From IMG/VR virus record IMGVR_UViG_3300036835_000046, positions 1 through 55,319 of that record: a stretch of DNA of 55,319 nt. One strand, written 5' to 3'. The notes beneath the pieces are model-generated. The model was not told the DNA's origin and did no database searches. It saw only the letters and a program-made list of their open reading frames with translations. The position numbers were made by a program, and so were the translations under genes. Numbering within the stretch: position 1 is the first letter of the stretch; every line of letters starts with the position of its first letter. This DNA is from a virus. This document shows, one piece after another, positions 29,057 through 35,256 of the stretch.

Positions 29057-29210
29057 AGCGGCGGGTAACCCTCTGACCCCCCGCCCGCCGCACACGAAGG
29101 TCCTCATCTCGGCGCTCTCAGACCCGGCGTCGGGGTGGGGGCCTTCGTCATGTAGTAGCAAGGTCCTTCACACTGTCCCGGCTTCAGGTAAGGACCGCCT
29201 GCTACGATGT

Positions 29211-29330
29211 CTCTGTTCGAGTGGCCTCACTCGTTCGGTTGACGCCGCCGAGCCTCGTCCTCCCTACGCAGACAGGGGAGGGCGAGGCTCACTGCGGCCT
29301 AGCGAGGGGGCCGGTCCAGCACCCCCTCGT
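29211..29330 (+). ncRNA. Candidate small structured RNA
   Basis: Begins about 6 bases after the extended -10 element TGC-TACGAT (29200-29208). Contains three consecutive stems: CGAGTG-GCCT-CACTCG (29218-29233), GAGCCTCG...CGAGGCTC with inner CCTCCC/GGGAGG (29250-29290), and CGAGGGGG/CCCCCTCG (29303-29329). The last two also look like terminators for the leftward unit read on the other strand, so the alternative is a bidirectional terminator. RNA status is inference. Confidence 0.4.
29250..29329. terminator. Bidirectional terminator hairpins
   Basis: GAGCCTCG-T-CCTCCC / GGGAGG-G-CGAGGCTC (14 pairs) and CGAGGGGG/CCCCCTCG. They lie ten bases past the last leftward stop (29339) and downstream of the last rightward gene, where a two-way terminator is expected. 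Confidence 0.6.
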
Positions 29331-29338
29331 CGGCGTCC

Positions 29339-29569
29339 CTAGTGGACGTTGACGAAGCGCATCGAGAACCCGTTGTGCGGGATGATCGTGCGCGGCTTGT
29401 TGTCCAGTGCGGGATCGGGCGTCATGCCACGTGCCCTGTCATAGCGCGGGACGAACCCGAGCTTGTCCGCTCCCGGCGTGTTGCCGGGGAGGACGTAGTT
29501 GCCCGCTGGCAGGTGCGTACCAAATGGCATGGTCGGTGTCACCGGGGTTGGCAGGACCGTCACGCTCAT
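29339..29569 (-). CDS. Small proline-rich protein, paralogue of next (76 aa)
   Basis: Last gene of the leftward arm; ATGA overlap with the preceding gene. Begins MSVTVLPTPVTPTMPFGTHL, rich in Pro/Thr/Gly, and ends with KPRTIIPHNGFSMRFVNVH. The RTIIPxNG motif also ends the upstream neighbour, so the two are related and may interact. The composition suggests an extended virion or scaffold peptide. Function unknown. Confidence 0.65.
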   Translation of the reverse strand: MSVTVLPTPVTPTMPFGTHLPAGNYVLPGNTPGADKLGFVPRYDRARGMTPDPALDNKPRTIIPHNGFSMRFVNVH

Positions 29570-29886
29570 GTCAACGGACTCCCGAGTGAGCGTCCGTTGA
29601 GCGGGATGATCGTGCGTCCCTTCATGCCCATCCGGTCGGGTGGTGACTGGGTGAGCTTGACCCGGTGCGGATGCACTCCACGGTCCGGGCCTGGTGCTGT
29701 GTGCCCCTTGACGATGGCCCCCGGCGTCTTCGTGGCCATGTCACTGGGGTAGCCACTGGCCGGACGACGCGGACCGAGCTTGAGCACGTATCCGGCCGGT
29801 GTGTCCATCGTGGCCGGACGGTAGCCGGTCACCCGGTTGGCCTCGACCATCGCTGGCTTGCGCTTGATGACCTCGGCTGTCGCCAT
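29566..29886 (-). CDS. Small basic protein with optimal ribosome-binding site (106 aa)
   Basis: ATG at 29886 is preceded by AAGGAGGTGA, a perfect match to the 16S anti-Shine-Dalgarno sequence, implying very strong translation. Basic and Pro/Gly-rich: EVIKRKPAMVEANRVTGYRP, YVLKLGPRRPASGYPSDM, and RTIIPLNGRSLGSPLT at the end, shared with the downstream paralogue. High translation and position at the end of the late arm suggest an abundant structural or head-associated protein. No known family. Confidence 0.7.
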   Translation of the reverse strand: MATAEVIKRKPAMVEANRVTGYRPATMDTPAGYVLKLGPRRPASGYPSDMATKTPGAIVKGHTAPGPDRGVHPHRVKLTQSPPDRMGMKGRTIIPLNGRSLGSPLT

Positions 29887-29925
29887 CTTCCTTCACCTCC
29901 TTCCTGTCTCGTTGGTTGTCAGTTT

Positions 29926-30111
29926 CTAGTCCGGCTCCTCGTCCTCGTCCTCGTCCTCGCCGTCGGGCGCGTCCTCCGTCTCCGGGGCGTCCTGCTCCTG
30001 GATCGCGTCCTCGCCGCCGACTGGGACTGGCTGCGGCTCCTCGACCGGCACGCCTTGGCGCGAGCGCTCGTCGGCGTCGTCGTCCTCCATGTGAAGCTCC
30101 TTGTCCTCCAT
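29926..30111 (-). CDS. Very acidic small protein (61 or 54 aa)
   Basis: ATG at 30111 overlaps the previous stop (TGATG); ATG at 30090 has a better AAGGAG site and would give 54 residues. Nearly half of the residues are Asp or Glu (EDAPDGEDEDEDEEPD), no hydrophobic core. Probably disordered. It neighbours several very basic small proteins, so charge pairing or DNA mimicry is possible. Confidence 0.6.
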   Translation of the reverse strand: MEDKELHMEDDDADERSRQGVPVEEPQPVPVGGEDAIQEQDAPETEDAPDGEDEDEDEEPD

Positions 30112-30290
30112 CAGAGCTTCCCGGTGAACTCGGTCGAGCGCTGGCGGTACGTGTCCTTGGCAGGAAGGCTCGCGCCGCCCTGCATCCGGATCGTCGCGTA
30201 CTGCGCAGTCGTGCGCTTGGTGCCACGCCGCTTGCGCGGGTAGCCGGACGCTCGCCGGTTGGCGGCGAACACTGCGGCTGCTCCTGGCAT
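30111..30290 (-). CDS. Small basic protein (59 aa)
   Basis: ATG at 30290 with CAGGAGG upstream. Translation starts MPGAAAVFAANRRASGYPRK, continues RRGTKRTTAQYATIRMQGGA and ends TDRQ-like polar residues then FTGKL. About a fifth of residues are Arg/Lys. It shares the RRxASGYP pattern with the 106-residue protein (RRPASGYPS). Likely nucleic-acid binding or virion-associated; not proven. Confidence 0.6.
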   Translation of the reverse strand: MPGAAAVFAANRRASGYPRKRRGTKRTTAQYATIRMQGGASLPAKDTYRQRSTEFTGKL

Positions 30291-30308
30291 CTACTGACCT
30301 CCTGGTTG

Positions 30309-30437
30309 TTACTTCTTGCGAGATGTACGACGAGTTGACTTCTTGGCAGCGGACTTCTTTCTCCTGCCGCCCAGCTTGCCCGCCTTCATCTTCTCCATGT
30401 TCGCCTTGAACGACGCCGGGAGCTTACGTTTCGCCAC
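30309..30437 (-). CDS. Tiny Lys/Arg-rich protein (42 aa)
   Basis: GTG at 30437 with GGAGG six bases upstream, overlapping the end of the upstream gene by 14 bases. Sequence VAKRKLPASFKANMEKMKAG then GRRKKSAAKKSTRRTSRKK, more than 40 percent basic. It resembles histone tails or phage DNA-condensing peptides. Confidence 0.6.
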   Translation of the reverse strand: MAKRKLPASFKANMEKMKAGKLGGRRKKSAAKKSTRRTSRKK

Positions 30438-30624
30438 GGTGGGCCTCCACGTAGTCGGGGGTATTGCCATCTTCGTCTCGCTCCTCCGGGAGCCAGGCGG
30501 GCGGATCGTCCTCCAGGTAGATGACAAGCGCCCCGTCACAGATCGTCCAGCACTCGCCCCACACGGCGTTCTCCACGTCCTTGCTGGCGATGATCTGCTG
30601 AAGCCGTTCGTCTGGCATCGGCAT
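30424..30624 (-). CDS. Small acidic protein (66 aa)
   Basis: ATG at 30624 with GAGGGT upstream; overlaps the tail of the membrane miniprotein gene. Begins MPMPDERLQQIIASKDVENA, contains WGECWTICDGALVIYLEDDP and an acidic end (ERDEDGNTPDYVEAH). Function unknown. Confidence 0.55.
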   Translation of the reverse strand: MPMPDERLQQIIASKDVENAVWGECWTICDGALVIYLEDDPPAWLPEERDEDGNTPDYVEAHRGET

Positions 30625-30626
30625 TG

Positions 30627-30776
30627 TCAGACCCTCCCTCGACGGGCCGTCAGCAGGTGCCAGATCAAGACGATTGCCAGCACCACGACGACGAGCCAGA
30701 TGATGCTGGAGACGTAGGCACCACCGGCAAGTGCCAACACGATCAACACCAGCAGGATGATGAGTATCAGGTCCAT
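30627..30776 (-). CDS. Two-helix membrane miniprotein (49 aa)
   Basis: ATG at 30776 directly after the upstream stop. MDLILIILLVLIVLALAGGA, then YVSSIIWLVVVVLAIVLIW, then HLLTARRGRV: two membrane segments with a short turn and basic C-terminus. The layout fits a holin-like or membrane-remodelling peptide; a holin candidate also exists at 35836, so this could be an antiholin or unrelated. Confidence 0.6.
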   Translation of the reverse strand: MDLILIILLVLIVLALAGGAYVSSIIWLVVVVLAIVLIWHLLTARRGRV

Positions 30777-30998
30777 TTACTTCTTCTTCCTGCCGCCCTT
30801 GTTCCACTTCCTCGCGTTGAGCGCGAAAGTGGCCCGCTTACGGGTCGTCGGGTTCTTGCTCCGCTTCATCTGCTGGAGCTTCTTGACAGGGATCTTGCTG
30901 CCCTTCTTGACCCTCGCCGTCTTGCGCAGCTTGCCCCTGTTGGCAGGCTTGATGTTGATCCCGCTCTTGCGCTTGCGGGTACTCCGCTTGCGTGCCAT
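30777..30998 (-). CDS. Extremely basic small protein (73 aa), leaderless
   Basis: About 45 percent Lys/Arg: MARKRSTRKRKSGINIKPAN, RGKLRKTARVKKGSKIPVKK, ending WNKGGRKKK. No acidic residues are visible. The ATG at 30998 is exactly six bases downstream of a -10 box TAGAAT (31010-31005), so it is probably translated from a leaderless mRNA. Function by composition: DNA or RNA binding, possibly packaged with or condensing DNA. Confidence 0.7.
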   Translation of the reverse strand: MARKRSTRKRKSGINIKPANRGKLRKTARVKKGSKIPVKKLQQMKRSKNPTTRKRATFALNARKWNKGGRKKK

Positions 30999-31004
30999 GG
31001 GGGC

Positions 31005-31010
31005 ATTCTA
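31005..31010 (-). promoter_or_regulatory. -10 box TAGAAT, leaderless arrangement
   Basis: TAGAAT-GCCCCC-ATG on the minus strand. A TTGCAG at 15-base spacing could be a -35. The same TAGAAT-N6-ATG layout occurs at 44076. Confidence 0.55.
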
Positions 31011-31022
31011 CCCCCTCTGGAG

Positions 31023-31436
31023 CTACTGCAACCGCTTTAGCACGCCCCGACGGCGCTCCGCTGCCTTATCCAGCGGTACGTAGGCCGGGGCCTCCCCGGT
31101 GGCCAGGGCGGCATGGTCCTCCAACCTGACAAGGACCAGGAGTTCGCCGTCGAGTTCAAAGATGACGCCAGGCTTGGCACCATCACCGTGCCCCGCTGGG
31201 CCGCGCGTGCCTTGGACCGCCTCTCGCCATAGGCGAGCAATGGCCCGTAAAGCTGTCTCCCGAATTGTCTCAGTTGCCTTGACGCTGTAGACGAAGCCTC
31301 CGCCATCCTTGCCATCGAGCTTGAGAAAGCGGCCACTGCCCGACGCAGCGACGACACGTCCGCCGACAACTTCCATCGCACGTACTTCTGCGGATCTGCC
31401 GATGTCATTGCTACTCCTCCGGAGCTTCCGGCTCAT
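31023..31436 (-). CDS. Small nuclease-like protein, PD-(D/E)XK resolvase pattern (137 aa)
   Basis: ATG at 31436 has GGAGAG seven bases upstream and overlaps the upstream gene. Residues 12-60: IGRSAEVRAMEVVGGRVVAA, SGSGRFLKLDG, FVYSVKATETIRETALRAI. The order E...GG-R-V-x-x-SG...D...V-K-A-T-E is that of small phage Holliday-junction/PD-(D/E)XK nucleases, with Glu (AEV), Asp (KLDG) and the VKATE strand as candidate catalytic residues. An out-of-frame ATG at 31408 with GGAGGAG is a decoy or an overlapping leader; codon bias supports the frame reported here. Confidence 0.5.
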   Translation of the reverse strand: MSRKLRRSSNDIGRSAEVRAMEVVGGRVVAASGSGRFLKLDGKDGGGFVYSVKATETIRETALRAIARLWREAVQGTRGPAGHGDGAKPGVIFELDGELLVLVRLEDHAALATGEAPAYVPLDKAAERRRGVLKRLQ

Positions 31437-31680
31437 CGCCAGGCTCTCCCGTCCACTCGGCACCGTCGAGCGCCCACTGGAACAAGCCGGTCTGATAGAC
31501 ACGGCTCTTGGCAGTGCAAAACGTCGGCGTGTGGCATTCGCCATCCTCGTTGTCTTCCGAGGGACGGCGTAGCTCCACGACGATCCCGACCTCCAGCAGT
31601 TCGTCCTCGCCGTGGTTCTCCTCCAGGTAGGCCATGAACAACTGAGCCGCCTCGGCCACCTTCAGAGTGTTGATCGTCAC
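31411..31680 (-). CDS. Acidic hypothetical protein (89 aa)
   Basis: GTG at 31680 with AAGGAG 11 bases upstream; the longer upstream frame is not favoured. Helix KVAEAAQLFMAYLEENHGED, strand LLEVGIVVELRRPS, two cysteines (ECHTPTFCTAKS), acidic tail EPGDEPEAPEE. No family recognised. Confidence 0.6.
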   Translation of the reverse strand: MTINTLKVAEAAQLFMAYLEENHGEDELLEVGIVVELRRPSEDNEDGECHTPTFCTAKSRVYQTGLFQWALDGAEWTGEPGDEPEAPEE

Positions 31681-31850
31681 GTCTTGTCCCGCTCCTTGAC
31701 GGTAATCGTCATCTTGGTTGGCAGTCCCACATGTTCTGTCTCGACCCGCCGCAACGCCTCCCTGCATGCCTGCATCACGCGGTCGATGTCCAGCGGCGTG
31801 CCAGTGATCTTGACTTCAGATCCATCCGAGATGTCAAGTAGCACGCACAC
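31677..31850 (-). CDS. Small hypothetical protein (57 aa)
   Basis: GTG at 31850 behind GGAGAGG, one base after the previous stop. Beta-alpha-beta: VCVLLDISDGSEVKITGTPL, DIDRVMQACREALRRVET, KMTITVKERDKT. A small ferredoxin-like fold is likely. GTGA overlap with the next gene. Function unknown. Confidence 0.6.
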   Translation of the reverse strand: MCVLLDISDGSEVKITGTPLDIDRVMQACREALRRVETEHVGLPTKMTITVKERDKT

Positions 31851-31851
31851 C

Positions 31852-32019
31852 TTACTCGGTCCTCTCCAAGATGGCATTCGGCACGATCTCGATGGCCTCG
31901 ACCGGCCGCTCCTCGTTGAGCATCGCGTCAAGCACGATGCCAGCGGCGGCGAATGGCCCTTCCATCCAGATCTCGGACTGGACGCCGTGGGCGTAGCTGA
32001 GTGTTATCTGGATTGCCAT
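31852..32019 (-). CDS. Small hypothetical protein (55 aa)
   Basis: ATG at 32019. Translation begins MAIQITLSYAHGVQSEIWME, then GPFAAAGIVLDAMLNEERPV and EAIEIVPNAILERTE. It shares the strand-helix-strand plan and size with the next gene, so the two could be related. It fills a gap between neighbours, and its stop overlaps the start region of the next gene. Confidence 0.6.
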   Translation of the reverse strand: MAIQITLSYAHGVQSEIWMEGPFAAAGIVLDAMLNEERPVEAIEIVPNAILERTE

Positions 32020-32534
32020 TAGAACTGCCTTCCGTGCTTGAAGGGACGCTCGGCGTTCCTGGCCATCTTGCGCACCATCAGGTCGCCCAGCGCGATCTTC
32101 AGCGCCGTGGCCACGTCTCCGATCCGGATCTCGGCGTCGGCCAGTTCCTCTCCGAACTGCTCGGCCTCGTCGGAGAAGTCCGGGTTCAGGAGCTTGTCAA
32201 CGCCGAGGTCACGCAGCGGCTCGACCGCCTCGCAGATCTCGGTGATGATTAGTAGCAGCTTGGTTGCCACCACGTTGTTGCGCAGCGCCTCTGCCGCCAG
32301 CTTGAGGCCGTCCACCGTGGAGCAGCCCAGGAAGGTGACATCGGTGGTGAAGCGCTCCTCCTTGCTGAGATAGTCGCTCAGCGCGCCCAGCCAGTCGGCC
32401 AGCTTCCAGTCCTCATGGAAGCCGTGGTCCTCGCTCGTCTGCCAATGCTCCTGCGCAAGCGCATTGACAACTGCCGCCTCGACACTGGGGCCGTGGCCAT
32501 CGGTGTCCTGCGGAGACTGCGTGACGTGTCTCAT
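32019..32534 (-). CDS. MazG-like nucleotide pyrophosphohydrolase (171 aa)
   Basis: Hydrolysis of (d)NTPs to NMPs and pyrophosphate is the family activity. Helical core: VATKLLLIITEICEAVEPLR carries the E-x2-E metal site (EICE), and EELADAEIRIGDVATALKIA carries the second E-E-x2-D-x site. The C-terminal KMARNAERPFKHGRQF matches the KxxxNxxRPxxHG ending of MazG-like/MazZ-type proteins. The N-terminal 60 residues are extra and contain aromatic helices (EDWKLADWLGALSDYLS). Neighbouring dCTP deaminase suggests nucleotide-pool control. It might instead clear modified or alarm nucleotides. Confidence 0.7.
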   Translation of the reverse strand: MRHVTQSPQDTDGHGPSVEAAVVNALAQEHWQTSEDHGFHEDWKLADWLGALSDYLSKEERFTTDVTFLGCSTVDGLKLAAEALRNNVVATKLLLIITEICEAVEPLRDLGVDKLLNPDFSDEAEQFGEELADAEIRIGDVATALKIALGDLMVRKMARNAERPFKHGRQF

Positions 32535-32785
32535 CCCTCTTGGTACTCCTTCTCCGCTTCGCTGTTGGCGTTCCCTGGCATCCCGTCAATCAGGTAGTCA
32601 GGGTAGGTGAAGTTCTTCAGGTCTTTGGCCCGTAGCTCGATGCGCCTGTTCGGTGGCCTGCCGACATGGACGCGCTCCTGGATCTGGTCGAATCCCTGGC
32701 AGAACTGGCAAGGGAGATGACTGGTCCGGAAGTTGGCATGCGGCATTCCACGCTCGTCCCTGCATTTCGAGCAGTACACCGCCAT
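32531..32785 (-). CDS. Zinc-finger protein (84 aa)
   Basis: ATGA overlap at its 3' end with the MazG-like gene. N-terminal MAVYCSKCRDERGMPHANFR and HLPCQFCQGFDQIQERV form two CxxC knuckles (residues 5-8 and 26-29), a single zinc site. The C-terminus is polar. Possibly an RNA- or DNA-binding adaptor. Function unknown. Confidence 0.65.
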   Translation of the reverse strand: MAVYCSKCRDERGMPHANFRTSHLPCQFCQGFDQIQERVHVGRPPNRRIELRAKDLKNFTYPDYLIDGMPGNANSEAEKEYQEG

Positions 32786-32790
32786 GACAT

Positions 32791-33435
32791 TTACTCCTCT
32801 CTGAGCGGCCTGACAATGCCTGGTCGCCTCGGTTGTTCCTCCTCAGCCCACTCGCGCAGGCGCTCCATGTCCACCAGACCCCCCAGACGGCCCGCCTGAA
32901 CCGCTGAATCGCTCCAGCCGTACTTGGACGCCTCGACGCCTGTGGCGTTCTGGTAGCGGCCCTGGTAGGGGTTCCGGCACTGCGCTGCCAGGTACTCGAA
33001 CACCATCTGGCAAATCGGCTTGCCGGGGCGCAGCTTGATCGGCACCCTCCGAGCGTTGAACAACTCCATTGTCACCGGCCCCTGGAAACCAGGATCGATG
33101 TTGCCGCCGGTGATGTGAATGAAGATGCCAAGTCGGGCGCAGGAGGACTTGCCGTCCAACCGTCCGGCGATGTTGTTCGGCAGGTACACCGTCTCGGCGG
33201 TGACTCCCAACATGAACTCGCCAGGGTGGATGATGATCCCGTCAGGGCGCTCGACCTTGTGTGCGCCGCTGTCCTGGACATCACCCAGGTCGATCATCGC
33301 CTGATCGTGCTCGGAGAAGACGATGAACTCGGTGCCAAGCGTCATGTCATATGACGCTGGATTTAGTCGCTCCGCATTCCACGGCACGATCATCCCGGTC
33401 TGGGATTCAATGTGCCAATCGGGGAGAATCGTCAT
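32791..33435 (-). CDS. dcd: dCTP deaminase (dUTPase-fold family, 214 aa)
   Basis: Converts dCTP to dUTP (and to dUMP if bifunctional), feeding dTMP synthesis. Family signatures: LNPASYDMTLG near residue 24, GKSSCARLGIFIHITGG near 94-110 containing the nucleotide-binding Ser and Arg, IDPGFQGPVTMELFN (113-127) with the catalytic Glu, and GKPICQMVFEYL plus YQGRYQNATG for the C-terminal lid. Length is close to the usual 190. It sits next to a MazG-like enzyme. Whether it is mono- or bifunctional cannot be decided from sequence alone. ATGA overlap with the next gene. Confidence 0.9.
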   Translation of the reverse strand: MTILPDWHIESQTGMIVPWNAERLNPASYDMTLGTEFIVFSEHDQAMIDLGDVQDSGAHKVERPDGIIIHPGEFMLGVTAETVYLPNNIAGRLDGKSSCARLGIFIHITGGNIDPGFQGPVTMELFNARRVPIKLRPGKPICQMVFEYLAAQCRNPYQGRYQNATGVEASKYGWSDSAVQAGRLGGLVDMERLREWAEEEQPRRPGIVRPLREE

Positions 33436-33698
33436 GCGACCTTCTTGAAGCGCGGCACCTGTTCACCGTCGCGCTCGACCATGCTGTTCCAGCAGTCCTC
33501 ACCGTCGTCCTCGTTCAGTGGCCTGACAGTGAACATGACGTTCTCGTAGAAGCGATCCCGCTGGCGCTCTGGGTCGAGTGTCATGTAGGCGACACCTTGG
33601 CCACCGTTCCACTCCAGCCGCACCAGACCGATGGCAATGTAGTGGCCACCCTTGTAGTGCTCGTAGATGCCAGGACCCTGCCAGTTGTCAATCATCAT
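33432..33698 (-). CDS. DUF1653-type small protein (88 aa)
   Basis: ATG at 33698 (overlapping the end of the upstream gene) is preferred; a TTG five codons earlier is possible. The motif GPGIYEHYKGGHYIAIGLVR near the N-terminus, AYMTLDPER and VRPLNEDD in the middle, and VPRFKKVA at the end follow the GxYxHYKGxxY...VRP...RF pattern of DUF1653. The biochemical role of this family is unknown. Confidence 0.65.
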   Translation of the reverse strand: MMIDNWQGPGIYEHYKGGHYIAIGLVRLEWNGGQGVAYMTLDPERQRDRFYENVMFTVRPLNEDDGEDCWNSMVERDGEQVPRFKKVA

Positions 33699-34092
33699 CA
33701 GGCACCTTGTCAATCCATACGGAAACGGGGAAGGGTGGGATCTGGCTCACCTGGAGGCAGAAGTAGCCGCCGTCCATCAGCAGCATGATCTCGCTCTCGG
33801 TGAAGCGAGCACCGGCCAAGTAGCTGCCATCACGCCAGCGCCCCGGCTGCACGTCGCGCAACTCGACCGTCTCGCCATCGGGTGTGGCCAGTCCGAGTTT
33901 GATGACACCTGGGTTGCCCATCACCCTGACAAAGATGCCACCTCCCTCAACGATGTTGTCGAGTGGGTCTGGCTGCCAGAACGAGCGCACGTAGCCCTCG
34001 TCCATGTTGCGCTCACACGGCATGACGCCCGCATCCTGCCGCTCCGCTAGGTGGTAGCGGAAGTTGCAGGCCGGTGTCTCGACCGGGATCAT
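33688..34092 (-). CDS. Hypothetical protein (134 aa)
   Basis: ATG at 34092 forms an ATGA overlap with the preceding gene; the frame is open nine codons further. Beta-rich: GGGIFVRVMGNPGVIKLGLA, TPDGETVELRDVQPGRWRDG, then FTESEIMLLMDGGYFCLQVS. No known family. Lies between the cupin-like and DUF1653 proteins in one transcript from 34775. Confidence 0.6.
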   Translation of the reverse strand: MIPVETPACNFRYHLAERQDAGVMPCERNMDEGYVRSFWQPDPLDNIVEGGGIFVRVMGNPGVIKLGLATPDGETVELRDVQPGRWRDGSYLAGARFTESEIMLLMDGGYFCLQVSQIPPFPVSVWIDKVPDDD

Positions 34093-34751
34093 GCCAAGGC
34101 AGCTTTCACCGCCGCCCACAGGTACTCCGGTGTACTGGCAGAGGCGCGGTCGAACTCGTTGTCAGGTTCGATGTTGGTCGGCACCAGCACGTAGGCATCG
34201 CCGGGGTGGATCTCCGTCTTCTCCATGATCGTCACGACGCAGTTGCGCGCATCGCTGTCATGGAAGGTGTGCGCTGGCTGGGTGTAGCTCTGACCGGCGC
34301 TGATCCCCCAGGTGAAGTCCTGCACCGCCAGACCCCGGATGCCGGTGTCCTCCAGGCGACTGTCACTCGCCTTGCCATAGACGGCCTTGTAGAGCTTGAC
34401 CTTCATCGCTGAGGCGCTGACGCCCCGGTGCTCATGCCACTCGCTGCCGACAACCAGGGAGTAGATGCGCTGCTGCATCGTCCCCTTGATGATCGAGGAG
34501 TGCATGTCGAAGACGTGCGTGTGAAGCTCGTTGTGTGTCTCCTGCCTTGGCAATGCAAAGCCAGGCGGGTTCCAGATGTGCAGCCGCAGCGATGCGCCGC
34601 TGTGCCCCTTGTGATGACTGGCTCGCCAGTTCTCCTCCACCGGCTGCAAGTCAACCTGGATGAAGCCGTTCGGGTGGATGCGGATGTTGCCACCGCCATC
34701 CTCCTTGACATCTTCTACTGCTCCGCGAACCCACTCGATATCGTACTGCAC
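34089..34751 (-). CDS. Cupin-like protein (220 aa)
   Basis: GTG at 34751 behind GAGGAGA. Central segment HNELHTHVFDMHSSIIKGTM gives an HxxxHxH metal-ligand cluster near residue 75-80, and SAGQSYTQPAHTFHDSDAR supplies a second histidine motif about 80 residues later; strands between them fit a cupin barrel (cysteine-dioxygenase-like arrangement). Metal-dependent oxygenase, isomerase or binding protein are all possible. It opens a transcript with its own promoter (34781-34786). No substrate can be inferred. Confidence 0.55.
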   Translation of the reverse strand: MQYDIEWVRGAVEDVKEDGGGNIRIHPNGFIQVDLQPVEENWRASHHKGHSGASLRLHIWNPPGFALPRQETHNELHTHVFDMHSSIIKGTMQQRIYSLVVGSEWHEHRGVSASAMKVKLYKAVYGKASDSRLEDTGIRGLAVQDFTWGISAGQSYTQPAHTFHDSDARNCVVTIMEKTEIHPGDAYVLVPTNIEPDNEFDRASASTPEYLWAAVKAALA

Positions 34752-34780
34752 GCCGCTCTCCTCGCTCGGTTGATAGCGGG

Positions 34781-34786
34781 ATCATA
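34781..34786 (-). promoter_or_regulatory. -10 box TATGAT of a leftward promoter
   Basis: TATGATCCC on the minus strand, matching TATGATCCC at 23754 (+) and 47767 (-). The -35 is poor. It lies between a terminator-like hairpin and the GTG at 34751. Confidence 0.5.
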
Positions 34787-34794
34787 CAGCAAAC

Positions 34795-34844
34795 GGGAAG
34801 CCCCGTCGGGAGGGGAACTGCTATGGGTTTTGACGGAGCTTCCC
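34795..34844 (-). terminator. Hairpin GGGAAGC-CCGTC / GACGG-GCTTCCC
   Basis: Twelve pairs with one unpaired base and a 24-base loop, followed on the minus strand by GTTTGC. It separates the 34940-36 kb genes from the 34751 transcript. Confidence 0.55.
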
Positions 34845-34856
34845 GGAGCGAGGCTA

Positions 34857-34943
34857 TCACAGCCCCAGAGCGGCGATCACGCCGATAGCGGCGAGCGCGC
34901 AGATACAGAGCAGACAGAGCAGGAAGACGGCCTCTCCGCTCAG
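34857..34943 (-). CDS. Possible CTG-started membrane miniprotein (28 aa)
   Basis: The frame after CTG at 34943 reads LSGEAVFLLCLLCICALAAI then GVIAALGL (first codon would be read as Met), one membrane helix with three cysteines. There is no ATG, GTG or TTG, but CTG overlaps the preceding stop as CTGA, the same geometry as the ATGA/GTGA overlaps elsewhere, and GAGG lies five bases upstream. Could be a remnant whose start was lost. Confidence 0.35.
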   Translation of the reverse strand: MSGEAVFLLCLLCICALAAIGVIAALGL

Positions 34944-35245
34944 GCCGACCTCACCACGACCTCGAACTGTGCCAAGCGCATTGGCTGGCTGCCGCGCCGG
35001 GGCAGTCGCCGCGCGCTGTCGTCCATCACGACGAGTTGTGTCAACTCACGCGGAACTCGCACCACGTCGCGGTCGCCGCTCGCGTGCAGACGCGCGTAGC
35101 GCAGCGCTGTCTCGATGCCGAATGCGACTGGAGTGTCACACGGCGCATCCTCGCTGAGTCGCGTGATGTAGACGTGGACGCCGCCACAGCGGTCGCACGT
35201 GAGCGACTTCGAGTTGACGATCAGTCTCGGATGTCCATCTGCCAT
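34940..35245 (-). CDS. Small protein with one CxxC pair (101 aa)
   Basis: ATG at 35245 behind AAGGGAGC; upstream extension rejected. Begins MADGHPRLIVNSKSLTCDRC and continues GGVHVYITRLSEDAPCDTPV; the CDRC pair plus a later Cys and His could bind zinc. Helix AFGIETALRYARLHAS and a basic end. Function unknown. Confidence 0.6.
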   Translation of the reverse strand: MADGHPRLIVNSKSLTCDRCGGVHVYITRLSEDAPCDTPVAFGIETALRYARLHASGDRDVVRVPRELTQLVVMDDSARRLPRRGSQPMRLAQFEVVVRSA

Positions 35246-35256
35246 GTAAAGCTCCC

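Larger units (their letters stand above)
28967..29338. other. Convergent intergenic region with stacked hairpins
   Basis: Separates the last rightward and last leftward genes. Hairpins: 28974-28986, 29038-29056 (GTGTCAG/CTGACAC), a long-range ACGAAGG/CCTTCGT pair (29094-29148), 29218-29233, 29250-29290 and 29303-29329. An extended -10 (TGC-TACGAT) at 29200-29208 sits just ahead of the last three. No protein gene is supported. Confidence 0.6.

Noticed and set aside
31037-31408. Leftward frame with good GGAGGAG before ATG at 31408
   Set aside because: Composition is Ser/Arg-rich and shadow-like; the +1 frame has the nuclease-like sequence and G/C third positions. Kept only as a note on the nuclease-like gene.
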